From Bedellia somnulentella (Eukaryota; Arthropoda; Insecta; Lepidoptera; Bedelliidae), in the NCBI GenBank assembly GCA_963576735.1, contig OY755184.1, positions 2,480,001-2,544,000 on the forward strand: a DNA stretch of 64,000 nt. Reading direction: 5' to 3'. The stretch's first letter is position 1. Every line of letters begins with the position of its first letter. Below the pieces are notes generated by a model that was not told the DNA's origin, searched no databases, and worked only from the letters and a program-made list of their open reading frames with translations. Positions 46,601-57,945 of the stretch are shown here, in pieces. The position numbers and the translations under genes are program-made.

Positions 46601-47231
46601 ATATTATAAAACAAATCTAACGCATCCCGTAAGTTTTCTATATTAGAAATATTTTTCATTAGAGTCACTACAGCGTCAATACTCTTAGTCTATATATGCT
46701 TGTGTTGTTGTATGTCAGAAAATTTAATGCGTCTTTATCTAAGCACATATTAATTTTTCTTTTTTTTTTCAAAAATTGATTTATTATTTTCTACACTTTT
46801 GCATGAAATTGTAAATTACAGTTATATTTATTCTGTTTTGTTTAGTTTTATTTTACATACGTCACCATATTCAAAATAAAACTTGCATCTGATTGTATTC
46901 TATTCTATTATATTTCTCTACTTAGTTTTTGAGCTAGAGCCTTTGCTAGAGCAAAGGGATAAATCATTCGAAGTAATCTGAAAAAATAAATATTTTTTAT
47001 TTAATTTATCTCTGTCTTTGACTCTGGATATAAATTTCAGTTGCAAAGCAACGGTATTAATTTGCTGCCCAGCGCTCTCCTCATTGCTTTTTCCCAGGTC
47101 TACCGAGGTTTCAGATTGTTTGAATATTATGCTTTAGGGTTTTTATAAGACTTTATAGGGTTTTAATAAGGTAAGGAATGTGTTGAGCTCCTAATATTTA
47201 AAGTAAAAGTAAAAAAATCAAGACTCAAGCG
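46601..47231. other. Intergenic sequence, nothing recognised
   Basis: AT-rich DNA between a LINE fragment and a SINE. No exon, repeat family or RNA gene could be supported. Confidence 0.5.
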
Positions 47232-47548
47232 TTCACGCCGTATATCTTCGAATGGGTTGGCAGAGGTACTAATACTTCTGAACATCAAGTGACATTGTCA
47301 CCTGGTGTTTAGAATTCCCACGTTTAGCTTGGACAGTGTTCTAACGTTATAGGGGATATACAGCACAAGAAGTACAATTTAGCCATGTGGGTATCCTCAC
47401 GATGTTTTCTCTCACCGTTAAAAACCATGATAAATTAACCACACATATGTCTTTAGAAAAGACAAATTGATGTAGGCCCAACCTGGGATTAGAACACTAG
47501 TTCTCTGCACGATAAGCGGTGTTCCACCCACTGAGCTATCATGTCGCT
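47232..47548 (-). repeat. tRNA-derived SINE, family C (minus orientation)
   Basis: Complement of the family C order: GTTCACGCCGTATATCTTCGAATGGG, then ACTTCTGAACATCAAGTGACA, CACGATGTTTTCTCTCACC, ACACATATGTCTTTAGAAAAGAC and finally TGGGATTAGAACACTAG and ACCCACTGAGCTATCATG (the inverted B and A boxes). It lies about 400 bp upstream of C1QBP. Confidence 0.85.
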
Positions 47549-47984
47549 AAAAGTAAAAAATGTAAGTACATAAAGCATTTCTTACTTGTTGAAAATGTTA
47601 AATACTTATTAGTTAAATAGAAGTCTATGTTTTTGTTTTATGGTTTGTTGTCAACATAGGAATATAATGTAAAAAACGTTGGAGTCATGATTAAAGAATA
47701 TCAAATATAATATAAGATGTATTTTACTAATCCAATATGACTAAGAATGATGGGCATAACAGAAAAAGTATCGATTATTTGATAGATTCGCAGTAAACTA
47801 TCGAAAAAATATTCGGTATAGAGCATCCCTATCCTTATTCTCTTCTCTTGCTTTTTTTAAAAAGTGGATTTGATTGAACGAGCACAAAAGTATTTTTTGG
47901 AAAATCTTTGCACGAGAATTTTCTAATTGATCGTATTGCTGCATTATTTCATAAAGATTGAAAAAGGAAAATTATACCGTAAAA

Positions 47985-50900
47985 ATGAACGGTATTGTAC
48001 GGTCGGCGCACAAACTTATCCAAGGTTGTGTAAAGAATACGAATCTAGCTAACTCGTTGATCCACCGGGCGCAAGGTCCTGTAAAACGTGACTTCACTCG
48101 AGGAATATGGCACATGAGTTGCTCAAAACGCCTAGATGGTATCAATTCATCAGCTTCACTTCTAAACAAGCATTCCAACACATGCAGCTGCGGCTGCGGA
48201 CTTAAAGAAATTCATACCAAAGGTAAGAAAACTTTTTAGGTTATGTCTATTGCACCACGCCGAAATCATACTTGGGATAGGAATAAAAAAACTCGTCATG
48301 TGTGTGCAACGATAATTCTATTAGATGTATGTTTATTGTTTTATTAATGCTAAGTACAAAAATCTGGGCACGTTTTAATTCAATTATGTTATTTTAGATG
48401 AATCCTCTCCTACATCCAAGCCGCTTGGTAAGACCTAACCCATTCCTCTTCTTTCTTTAGTTTCATATATGCTGCAGCTAAGTTAAGATTAGAATAATTA
48501 TCTACCTAAATAAGTGATTAAAACTCATATTTAGTCATTCTTAAAAAAAACAGTAAAATAATTTTTGGTTTTCCCATCACATGTACTGTACTTGTATTTT
48601 GTAAACAATTCTATCTTGAGTGAAGTAGATTTTATGTGTATGTTTTCTTCTGTTGAAGAGTAGCTCTCTTTGTGTCAAAATTGATAAGTAATGCTACTGT
48701 TTCATAGATAGATTCATCTTATCACTTAACTGCTCGTACGCCGCGCGCAAAAAAAGTCTATGACTATTGTCTCTGCTTCCTTATTTCATTGTCTCTCTCT
48801 TGCCGCAGTAATTTATACCTTAAAACACTTTTTTACTGTGAAAACCAAGAAAAAAAACTTGCAGGTAGTGTAGACGTAGATCTATGTCGCGGCACACGAA
48901 GGAGATTTTATTCTTGACGCAGATCTACGCTCCGACGTTCGAGCGGTTAAACTTACTTACATCTTTAACTGTATTTTAGTTATTTTTTTTAATTATCAAA
49001 CTAGATTGTGGCATTACAAATCTTGATGTATGCTCTTACAACAGTGATGTAAAGAATTCTTTATCATGGTAAGTCTATGGGGACTCTGCTTCAGTTAATC
49101 TTGTAGCAGTAGTTAATTATTTCAACCCTGTTATAATCCGCCACACTTAATTTTCTTATAAATGGGATATTTAAGTGCCAATAACAGGGAATATTAAATT
49201 GCTAGTGAAAAATAGACCTGATTTTATTGTCACTTCTATATAAAACTAGCTACAATTATTCACCGAAACTCATGGTGTAAGAAATATACATAGCCCATGT
49301 GGATGGTAATGCACAAACAATGTACAGTAGAAATATGTAACAAAACAAAAGTAGAGCCCTCAAAGGCCATTCGTCTGCTTACTGGTAAAATGTAGTAAAT
49401 GTGTTTTTTACGAAAAAATAGTTAATAATGCATTTATATGTAATTTTTGACGCTCTTTCTACTGGAAAAACACAATAAATGATAGGACTGTTAATTACAG
49501 GTCATTTCTCAATTACAGGTCAAATATGATAAGTGCACACCCATGCTAAAAATAATATTTTTTTTCCACAATATTTATAAGAAAAGGGCCTCTTATATGC
49601 TACCGCAAATAAGAACGTTAAATTTCCAATAATTTATTAAATAAATTTCTGCAACATCTTATTTAGATGTTAGTAAAAAAAATACTTAAACTTTGAAAAC
49701 CCTATATCTCCGTTTAACAAAATATGTATTTACTACATTTTACCAGTAAGCAGACGATATTTAGATTATGTTCTCAAAAAGGCAAGTGTCTGATGTATAA
49801 AGATTAAAGGGGCATGTATGAAAAGTTTGATGAATGTAAATGACGCAAGAGAGTAAACAATAGAGTATCCTTTGCCAGAATCACACCAATTAGCTATTGA
49901 TTCTATTACAAAATTGCCCACGCAATGGCAACTAATGGTGTGAGAATATTTTTGTATGTAATGTGTCCAAAAAAGTATAAGAGTATTAAAGAACACCACC
50001 GACAATGATGTTCAGAAAGATTAGTACCTCTGCCAAGGGATATACAGTGTGAACATTTAAGTTGACTATTAGAGAAGGAAGGTTCGAAAATTATGTTGCA
50101 CATTACTTCTGTAATGTAAAGTTAGTTCTTTTGGGTAGCTTGATAGATTAGTAATTTAAAGTAGAATACCTCCCTAGCTACAAATAAAAGAGCCTTAATT
50201 ATTTTTTACTACATCAGCTATATGCCAGTGAAAGTCCTGTCAAAATCAGTTCAGTTTTTTCAAAAATTGGCTGGAAGTAACAAAACATTCAGACAACAAA
50301 ATAAAAAAAAATGTTAAAGTAAATTTATCATCTAAACATCCATATTTATTTATATAAAACTTAACTTTAATATTACAAACAGACACTTCAATTTTACATT
50401 TTTGTAGATTACATATAGAAGATTTGTAATTAAACATGATTGATTTCCACCTGATTGTAGCTCAATTTGACGAGATTAAAATATAAGGATGATACATACT
50501 TACATGAATAACTAATACATAAATAAGTCTTAAATAACTAATGATTCAGTATATAAATTCAGAATATAAAAAATAATTAAAATATGTTTAACATAATGGA
50601 CAACATACATAAGTTTATTATAGGGATTTATGACTATTTAATTTGTTCAAATCAGCCCTATTAAAGGGTCATTCCATCGTTTCGGGTGTTACACTTGAAC
50701 TCATACAAGTTGTATTTTTATGTAATATATTAAAGTATTCAGTAGCTTTTATTTCTCAAACTAAACGTTTTAATCTATATTATTAAAATAAATCCAAAAT
50801 TTACTACATTTTTAGTAAAAACATTGATTTATATGACAAAAAGTGTGTGTTTCGGGCGTTACCTCATTTTGCCTATCCATTCTGACCAAGGTTATTTAGT

Positions 50901-53900
50901 CGTGAAATTCAGCGAAATTTCTTAAAGAACTTATATTGAAAATAAAAGTCAGTTTTAAACAACTAAATTTGTTTTCCATCATCCACAAAAACAAGAACTA
51001 CTATGTTATATTTACTGTGTTATGACCCTTTTTTATTGTTTCGGGTGTTACTTACCTTTCGTTTCGGGTGTTACGAGTACGAAAATGAAAAACTTTTATA
51101 TGAAAATATAGTGTTTTTAATCGTAATTTAGTAATAAAATTAACATACTATATAACTAGCTTTACTTAAGATTTTTTTTTTTTTAAATGTGATTAGAGTA
51201 CTGAGAATACTCGTACTTTAATAACTTACTGTTTGCAGTTCGTAGTAAAGTAAAGTATTTTCAGTTTAACAATATAAGTAATTTACTTTTCAAGTACATT
51301 AATTGCAGTGGGGAATTCGAAATAAGTTCAACATCCTTTGGTTTTCAGTTCTGGATTAGGTAAAGTACGTATAATATCTTCTACTGGGACATCAGACACG
51401 TCATTTTCGTCTGCAACGAATATTTTACCAGTATCACCAACCAATGTAAGGTACATTATTTGTACTTCTCCATCTGCTGAAATTTTTTGACAGATACCAG
51501 CATATCTGAATTCTTTTTGAATACGACACCCTTCTGGACGAAATTTTATAAGTAAGAAAGCACCAGGTTCATCAGAATCAGTATAGATATCGCTATATCG
51601 CAGTTTTTTTGTTGCTTTCGCGACATTTGCTGATACTCCTGAACATCTCGGTTCCTCTGAAGAGCTAGAATCTGGTTTACATGGAGAGTTAACGTTGGGT
51701 TCGATCTGTACCCTTTTCAATTCTGCCAACGGTATCAGAAATTCATCAGGCCATATAATGTTTCGTTGTATTCTCACCACTTCAGCAGAAATCGATTTTG
51801 ATGTTCTTGAAACCAGAAGCCTTTGTCTGTCTAAAACTTCAAAATGATGTTGCTTCTGAAGAAATGGAATTGACTGAATTTCCTCCCAAAGGTCGTTTAG
51901 AAATGGCTTATCTATTTCTATGTCTTCTTTGGAGATGAACATTACGTGTACACCTGAAACTTGAGTCTTAATATAATTGTAAAAATCTTTAGCTGAATTA
52001 ATAATTACTTTCCTTGCTTTTACACCTATCCATGCCGTTCTCTTAACAGTTCCACCTATACCATCGACTGCACCCTTACCGTGAGAAGCGGCAAAAAAAA
52101 TCCATTGCAAGAAAGAGCAAACAAACATGCCAAAAAAGAACATAACATGCATATAAACCCAGAACGAAAATTATGTAACGCCCGAAACGTTTCGGGCGTT
52201 ACACTTTTTGACATGTAAAATCAGTATTTACTTACATCATTCCATTAATTTTAATATATATTTCAAATAATTGTTACTAAAACCTTTCTTTCCCAAAATA
52301 TGAAGTTTAAAGCTATTAAGATTTACATGTGAATAAAATAAATACCTTTTTTTCGTTTCGGGCGTTACACTGAGGATTATCTTCAAGGAACAGCCACTAA
52401 TTTGAAAAATAATGATATTTCTACTTGTTTGTTATACTGCAACGACACTTAAATGCATAACCTTTCAATGGAAAAAGGAAACACGCGGATTCTGACAGTA
52501 GTTTTTTTGTTTTAGTGTAGCGAACATTAAGTAAAAAATAGTCAATGAACAAAAACACGTTAACGTCATGTTGATAAGGAGATTTTTTTATGAAATAATA
52601 AAGTTATATCCATTTTATTTTATAATATGCTGATCTGGAATGTTTGCTACTAAAATCAACCATATTAGATGAAAATAATAATACTTTTTATTTTTGACTT
52701 CAGTATAATATGTCATGGAATGACCCTAAACATATTATTACAATTAAATTCCTCTTACTTATGATTGTTACTGTTTTAGGTGAGCGTGAATTAGTTGAAT
52801 TTCTTACTGAAGAGATAGTAGCAGAGCGCAAAGCACAGAAAATCAAGAGCCTGCCAACAGAGTTGGAAGGCTTCAAAGTGAGTGGAGACAATGCCGAAGT
52901 TACACTGACTAAAGAACTTAAAGATGAAATGTAAGTAGAGATCACATTTACCTGAATATTTGGTTATGAAATGTTTGTGCTATGAATTACCTCACAATAA
53001 CAAACTTTGCACGAAGAAACTTTTATTTTTGGTTTATCTGATTCCGATATTTAAAGCAAAACTAAGGCATATATTGAATCAGGTCATCTCAACCCTGTTA
53101 TATTCCGCCACACTCAACATACTTTTCAATGGAATGAATTGAGTGCCAATGACAGGGGACATTGAAGTGCTTGTGAAATATGGTGCTGATCTGCTGGTCA
53201 TCACTGTTAAGGACACTTGCTACATATCCAATATATAATATGCATAAAGTATAACTCTAGAAAGTACATTAGTACAGTAAAACCCCCAAATACAAAAGGA
53301 CACCAAAGTCAGCTCAGAATCACTATCTTATATCTTCCCATGTGAATAAGGCGTGGTTGGGGACCTATCACAATCAACCCTGTATTGCGTCATCTTTAAG
53401 GGGTAAAGATGATGAAATAAAGGGTTATATATAACCTAACTTAACCAGAAGTGCCTGAGTAAATTGACTATTTAGAAACTGGCTACTTCTTTTTACTTTT
53501 TAAATCCATAATTTAAATCCTATTCTCTAAGGTTCAGAACAGATTTGCTAAAATAATAAAACATAAAATAAACATATACTCACGGCTATAAATAAATATT
53601 TAATGAAGCTAATGATTCACGTATTTTAGTGTGAAGGTAACATTCAACGTGAACCACACAGTGGACACGGACGAGTTCCAAGATGAGGCTGCCACGGAGA
53701 AGCAGGAGTTCTCGGAAATGAGATCCAAGCCCCAATTTGAGGTGGACTTGGTGCGAGGAGACACCACTCTCAGCTTCACCTGCTCCTTCCTTCAAGACCC
53801 ACCTGCGGCTGCTGCTGCTGATGAATACAGTAAGTCACAGAATAGAATAGAAACTCTTTATTGTACATCACATCACTGTTGACACATTTTACAAAGAAAT

Positions 53901-56198
53901 CTTAAATAAAGTACAACTGGCGGTCTTATCGCTAAGAGTGATCCCTTCCAGACAACCTTTGAATGGTAAGATCAGTATGTTAGTGACAACAGTAGTTATG
54001 TGGTAATTACTCTGTTTAGCTGTTGACATATGATATGATGATATGATACTTAAGTTCTAGCTTGCAAATTCATTGATAGGTTGCTTTCACAACTTTTTAG
54101 TGACATATATGAAAATATTTTAAATTTTGGTTCGTATCGTATCCAAATTAGTTACTAGTGTTTCTAAATATACTTTTTGTAAGAAAAATATCTTATGTCA
54201 AATAAATTACTTATGGGTTTCTAATTCCTTCCTCCTCCTTATTGGACTTGCGAAAGAATTATTTAGATTACTTTTAACAAAAGCATCCCTGCTATATTCC
54301 GCCACACTCAATATTCGCACCATGGAATGAATTGAGCGCCAACAGTAGGGAACAGTAAATTGCCTTTGAAATAATGATTTGTTATTTTTAATAAATCTGA
54401 AAGGACATTGGCTACAAAATTATGCAGTATATTTTGGAAACTAAATTATTAATTCATTAATATGAATACTGCAAAGGTGGTCGGAATTCCCGCGGCGCTA
54501 CGTATCGATTGAATGTCTCAGCGATAATAGGCGATATAAAATAAATAAATGTAAAGTTAAAATTCGTATGACACTGAAACTGCGCTCCGCTTCGCTGCCT
54601 TTCGCCGCTCTTTCTGTGTGAGTTGAGCCTAAGAAATCACGAAATTCTTGAAAAATTAGCTATCAGCTGCAATTATATGAAACGTTTTGAGTTTCATTTC
54701 AAAGAAGAAACATAATTTTAAAATATAATATTTCCTTTTAGATGATGTTTTCGGCATTGACGAGGTGACATTGTATCAAGGCGCATGGAACGACAAAGTT
54801 TACGCGGTAGCCGGGGATGTGCTTGATGGCGTAAGTGTTTATACTTTGAAATTGTGTTTACAACAAAATTTAATAATTAATTATTAAAAAAAAACAGCTA
54901 AGCAATAAATAAATATAAGGTCTTAATTTGATTCAGTAGATGATAGTGAATGAATGCAATTGAAGAATGAATGATAATTAGAATGAATTTATTTTATTTA
55001 TTTATTTATTTATTGGGCATGCACACAGTACAACATCATAATATTATATTTTCCAAAAGACATAATGTTTTGCTCAGATGCAGTACCAAAACAGCATGCA
55101 CAGCATTACCTTGTAAGTTGAACTATACAATGTTTGATACAAATATAAATGATTCAAAATAAAATAATGTAAATTTAATTCAATGGAAGTTCGTATATAA
55201 ACAATTTCAAAAAGAATCATAAACAAAGATATTATAAATAAATTGAAATTAAATTAAAATTGAGATCAAATTAAAATTAAAACATTAACAGTATAAAAAA
55301 GAAATAAAATAAATTAATATTAAAATAGTTTTTCTTAAAGTAGAGTATTGTGTAAAATATTATAATTATTATAATAGTACTTATTAAATTATTTCTATGC
55401 ATTTTTTACGAAACGAACGTAGAGAGTCATGATAAATATCAGGAGGAGTCACTTCTTCTTTATTATTGCAAATGGAGTTATATAATTGACACATTGATTT
55501 TATAGTTATATAATTGATTAAGATCAAAGTATATATTTAAACTATAGCAATATTAAAATAATTCAATACTGTGAGTCCTTTAAGCTCAAAACGGTGATCA
55601 AAAGATAATAATTAAAATATCCTAAGTATGTAGCTATCCCCGCTATTTTCGCCACACTAAGCACTATCACACATGTAGTAGCTAAGTGCCAAAGTTGGGG
55701 TACAGCAGTGCACCGATGTGAAGTTGAATTTCAATATTTGTTGGAATTATTCATTGAAGTGCTACAAAAAGATTTAACTAATATACATTCATTATTTTGA
55801 TAAGTCAGCTAAGATCAAGTTTATCAGGATTTTTAGCAGTAGAATGGGGAAGAATGTCAAAAAAAATAGAAAAAATATAAGTGTAAGATAGAAAAAAAGA
55901 ATGGTGTTATGTCATTTGTTCACCACCATACATAATATGCTCAGTTATTTGAAAAACCCTATATCCCTTTAAGGCTTCGAAAGTCACTTATTGGGTAAAT
56001 TATGCCTGACAAATGAGTTACTAACTGTATATATTTACTTCTTTTCAGTATCTTTATGATCTGCTGATGAATCTGCTTGAAGAGAAAGGAGTGAGCAATG
56101 ATTTTGCTCAGAAACTGTCTGACTTCAGCACTGCTTACGAGCACTCTGCTTACATCAAGCTTCTAGAAGGAATGTCCAAATTCACCACAGGAAAGTAA
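47985..56198 (+). CDS. C1QBP: C1QBP / p32, mitochondrial matrix protein (MAM33 family), six exons
   Basis: p32 is an acidic trimeric protein of the mitochondrial matrix that supports mitochondrial translation and oxidative metabolism. Exons are 47985-48222, 48398-48427, 52780-52930, 53630-53829, 54742-54830 and 56049-56198. Borders are GT/AG and phases agree (1, 1, 2, 1, 0). The product is 285 aa against 282 in human. Exon 1 supplies a basic N-terminus fitting a mitochondrial presequence (MNGIVRSAHKLIQG). The MAM33 fold is spread over exons 3-6: ERELVEFLTEEIVAERKAQK, VKVTFNVNHTVDTDEF, FSCS-like SFTCSFLQD, DEVTLYQGAWNDKVY and the C-terminal helix YLYDLLMNLLEEKG to KFTTGK. The ATG at 47985 is the first in frame with typical context (AAAAATGA). 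Introns 2-5 each host one H/ACA-like RNA. Intron 2 also carries a DNA transposon ending 53 bp before exon 3. Confidence 0.93.
49126..49257 (+). ncRNA. Box H/ACA snoRNA candidate 1 (C1QBP intron 2)
   Basis: 132 nt. The 5' hairpin is closed by CCCTGTTAT...ATAACAGGG, with the upper stem CACTTAA...TTAAGTG. The hinge ATATTA (49191-49196) fits ANANNA. The 3' hairpin is closed by GCTAGT...ACTAGC, then ACA (49252-49254) and three more bases. The hinge begins about 14 nt after the upper stem, the spacing expected for a pseudouridine pocket. Target unknown. Confidence 0.82.
49790..49950 (+). repeat. Diverged family A copy (C1QBP intron 2)
   Basis: GCATGTATGAAAAGTTTGATG, then TCCTTTGCCAGAATC and GCAATGGCAACTAATGGTGTG follow the family A order, with a TATG-like end. 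Confidence 0.6.
50666..52726. mobile_element. DNA transposon, GGGT termini, TAAA target duplication, subterminal 14-mer array
   Basis: The termini GGGTCATTCCAT and ATGGAATGACCC are inverted, with TAAA on both flanks (50662-50665 and 52727-52730). The word GTTTCGGGYGTTAC occurs four times to the left of the gene (50679, about 50849, 51038 and 51061) and three times to the right (inverted at 52175-52188, direct at 52189 and 52355). It is absent from the coding part. Arrays like this bind transposase in several plant and animal transposons. The layout matches the element at 40933-43848. It lies in C1QBP intron 2. Confidence 0.85.
51328..52152 (-). CDS. C-terminal part of a multicopy transposon protein (274 aa)
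   Basis: An open minus-strand frame starting at the first in-frame Met. It contains FAASHGKGAVDGIGGTVKR (about residues 20-38), a block also seen, to my knowledge, in many uncharacterised multicopy animal proteins. A helical middle follows, then a serine/acid linker and a C-terminal region with FLLIKFRPEGCRIQ and YVG-like strands (FRYAGICQKI). The HGKG-DG-GG motif early in the frame, with no upstream domains, suggests the N-terminal two-thirds of the transposase were lost by internal deletion, leaving a non-autonomous element. Whether this piece is expressed is unknown. Confidence 0.65.
   Translation of the reverse strand: MHVMFFFGMFVCSFLQWIFFAASHGKGAVDGIGGTVKRTAWIGVKARKVIINSAKDFYNYIKTQVSGVHVMFISKEDIEIDKPFLNDLWEEIQSIPFLQKQHHFEVLDRQRLLVSRTSKSISAEVVRIQRNIIWPDEFLIPLAELKRVQIEPNVNSPCKPDSSSSEEPRCSGVSANVAKATKKLRYSDIYTDSDEPGAFLLIKFRPEGCRIQKEFRYAGICQKISADGEVQIMYLTLVGDTGKIFVADENDVSDVPVEDIIRTLPNPELKTKGC
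53093..53227 (+). ncRNA. Box H/ACA snoRNA candidate 2 (C1QBP intron 3)
   Basis: 135 nt. The 5' hairpin is CCCTGTTAT...TGACAGGG, upper stem CACTCAA...TTGAGTG. The hinge region GACATTGAAG is a near miss to ANANNA. The 3' hairpin is closed by AAGTG...CACTT, then GCT-ACA (ACA at 53222-53224) and three bases. The 5' pocket bases CCGCCA and CCAATG are shared with the other copies. Confidence 0.8.
53325..53590 (+). repeat. Diverged family B copy (C1QBP intron 3)
   Basis: AATAAGGCGTGGTTGGGGACC, then AGAAGTGCCTGAGTAAATTG and CTGGCTACTTCTTTTTA keep the order of family B blocks. Alignment is weak. Confidence 0.45.
54287..54419 (+). ncRNA. Box H/ACA snoRNA candidate 3 (C1QBP intron 4)
   Basis: 133 nt. 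The 5' hairpin is CCCTGCTAT...AGTAGGG, upper stem CACTCAAT...ATTGAGCG. The hinge ACAGTA (54352-54357) fits ANANNA. The 3' hairpin has the lower stem CCTTT...AAAGG and the upper stem GATTTGTTA...TAATAAATC, then GCT-ACA (54414-54416) and three bases. Confidence 0.83.
55638..55769 (+). ncRNA. Box H/ACA snoRNA candidate 4 (C1QBP intron 5)
   Basis: 132 nt. The 5' hairpin is closed by CCCCG...TTGGGG, with the upper stem CACT...AGTG. The hinge ACAGCA (55702-55707) fits ANANNA. The 3' hairpin is closed by GCAC...GTGC with the upper stem AATTTCAA...TTGGAATT, then ACA (55764-55766) and three bases. Confidence 0.82.
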
Positions 56199-56559
56199 GG
56201 AGATAGAGGCAGCTTTGACGTCATCGGATAAACTGCATTTTACAACTTGTCTGTTCACTTGAAAATATATGTGCGAGTGTAAATGTTATTTTTTGTTATT
56301 ATTCTTAAATGATTGTTTTCATAAAGCGAGTTCAAATATTCAGTATTTATTTTACTAGCTATTGAGAGTTTTATTTTTCATTTACAAGTTAAAAGTTAAC
56401 TTGAAACATATTAGTAATGTTCTTTTTACCGATGACATCGTATCTGGTAGCAATAATGAAAGGTGTTGTTAAATTATCGTGCATTTCATTATGATGGAAA
56501 TAGCTTTAAACAATGATATAGTTTTGTGGATGTTAGTGTTTTAATTGTTAGTTTATGTT

Positions 56560-56565
56560 AATAAA
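56560..56565 (+). terminator. Polyadenylation signal of C1QBP
   Basis: AATAAA about 360 nt after the stop codon, followed by AT-rich and then T-rich DNA. The first canonical hexamer downstream. Confidence 0.55.
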
Positions 56566-57000
56566 TGATAAAATATAATTGTGTTTCATTCCTTTACCGA
56601 TGTACCGTTTGTTCTACGTGGCCTGTATAAGCGCATTTAGTAATACGAGTAGACTTCAATCATCTGGCTGGGTGATATGAATAAAAATATGGTTATCAAC
56701 ATCACAAGTGAACAGTAGCGTTTTTGCATCGAATTTGACATCAAAAGTAACTGAGGAAATAAAGTGAATAAACAGATTTTATTAAAATACATTCTTTCTT
56801 CCCTATGATGTTCTCTCTCCAGTTTAACGTCTCATTGCTGATAGCATTATTTATCATTTTAATGACATTTCTTTGAATCAAAAGGCGAACTAAGTAGGAC
56901 AACTTCATTAACTCGTAAAATTAATACAGATGTCGCACTCCGTATAAAATAACATTGTTATCGTCTTGAAAAAAAACCTCTTATCAAAGAAGTTGATTAG

Positions 57001-57115
57001 ATGATAGAATTACAAGTCATTGAACGTTGTGAAAGTCCTTTGTTGTCTTCCGTCCTTATTACTCCAAAGAGAAACGGTGAACGCGTTTTTGTGTCGATAG
57101 TAGAAAACCATGGAA
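57001..57115 (+). pseudogene. Ty3/Gypsy reverse-transcriptase remnant (N-terminal part)
   Basis: It encodes MIELQVIERCESPLLSSVLI, then TPKRNGERVFVS, matching the start of Gypsy RT, where VIEPSxSPxxSPVVLVxKKDG is usual. It is short and broken, and the next RT block lies 1.4 kb downstream at 58495. Confidence 0.65.
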
Positions 57116-57269
57116 TTACTATCTTAACAGGAATGCGCACTGGCGTCCTATAGTGACGAGATAGCTGTGTGTCGTTTTAAGTATGGTGACCATCTGTGTG
57201 TTAGTGTTTTAATGAGAGTTCCTCTAAACGTTACAAGAACACTTATATTTACATACATACATATTCTTA

Positions 57270-57420
57270 ATTAATCGATTATAAAAGAAGGGGTAACCAG
57301 TGCTTGATAATTAAAACTTCCACAGCCACTTTTTGAAGCTAAGTAAAGAAAAGATGATAATTAAAGGATGGTGGTATTAAAAGGATGATAAAGTATCTAG
57401 TAAATAACTCCAAAAGTCAC
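57270..57420 (-). repeat. Diverged family B fragment (minus orientation)
   Basis: GAAGGGGTAACCAGTGCTTGA, then CTTCCACAGCCACTTTTTGAAG resembles the complement of the family B 3' half. Confidence 0.4.
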
Positions 57421-57792
57421 AAACCAAAAGCCTAAGTTGCTTTTTACAATGCGAGGGTAGTAAAATATTTGTTCTACCTTAAGTTATTTATTTGAAACAG
57501 AAAGGTCACAATAATTTTCCCCATATTTTGTTCTGCCAACTATTTTCTTAGTTAAATGATAAATGTGGTTAGTTAAATGGTGGCAATGACCGGCCGGCTC
57601 ACGGGTTGTGACGTAAACTTAAAATGCGCGCGAAATCTGAAGATTTTAAAACGGGGTCAAACTTCTCGAGGTCGCTGCATCGGAAATACTGCATGTATCG
57701 ACGTGAAATAAAAACTGTTGTAATGTACATGGTATATATGAAAGATTCAAGTGCATTTGGTATAGATATTTTGATCCATTTGTGTTCTCCAT

Positions 57793-57945
57793 TTTGGGCG
57801 ATGTGGTTGGAGACCCGTCACCAAAAACATTAATTATTACCATCTTTTTCCCAATTAACTTCCAAAAGAGGCTGAGGAATTTCTCATTCCAAAGCTCTGG
57901 CTACCTTGTTAAGGGATTTATAGCCGTGAGTATATGTATGTATAG
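57793..57945 (+). repeat. Family B retroposon, 5'-truncated
   Basis: It starts at TTTTGGGCGATGTGGTTGGAGACC, then CCAAAAGAGGCTGAGG, AAAGCTCTGGCTACC and GGGATTTATAGCCGTGAGT, with a TATG tail. Confidence 0.75.

Noticed and set aside
48880..48955. Inverted word around GTAGATCTATG and CAGATCTACG in C1QBP intron 2
   Set aside because: The core is a short palindrome repeated twice and the pairing does not extend into a stable structure.
49126..55769. The four C1QBP intron repeats as a MITE family or as U17/snR30-like RNA
   Set aside because: They have no target duplications and no terminal inversion spanning the unit, and each ends in a two-hairpin hinge-ACA form. The ATATTCC word recalls the U17 m1 motif, but it lies in the 5' hairpin and the partner motif is lacking.
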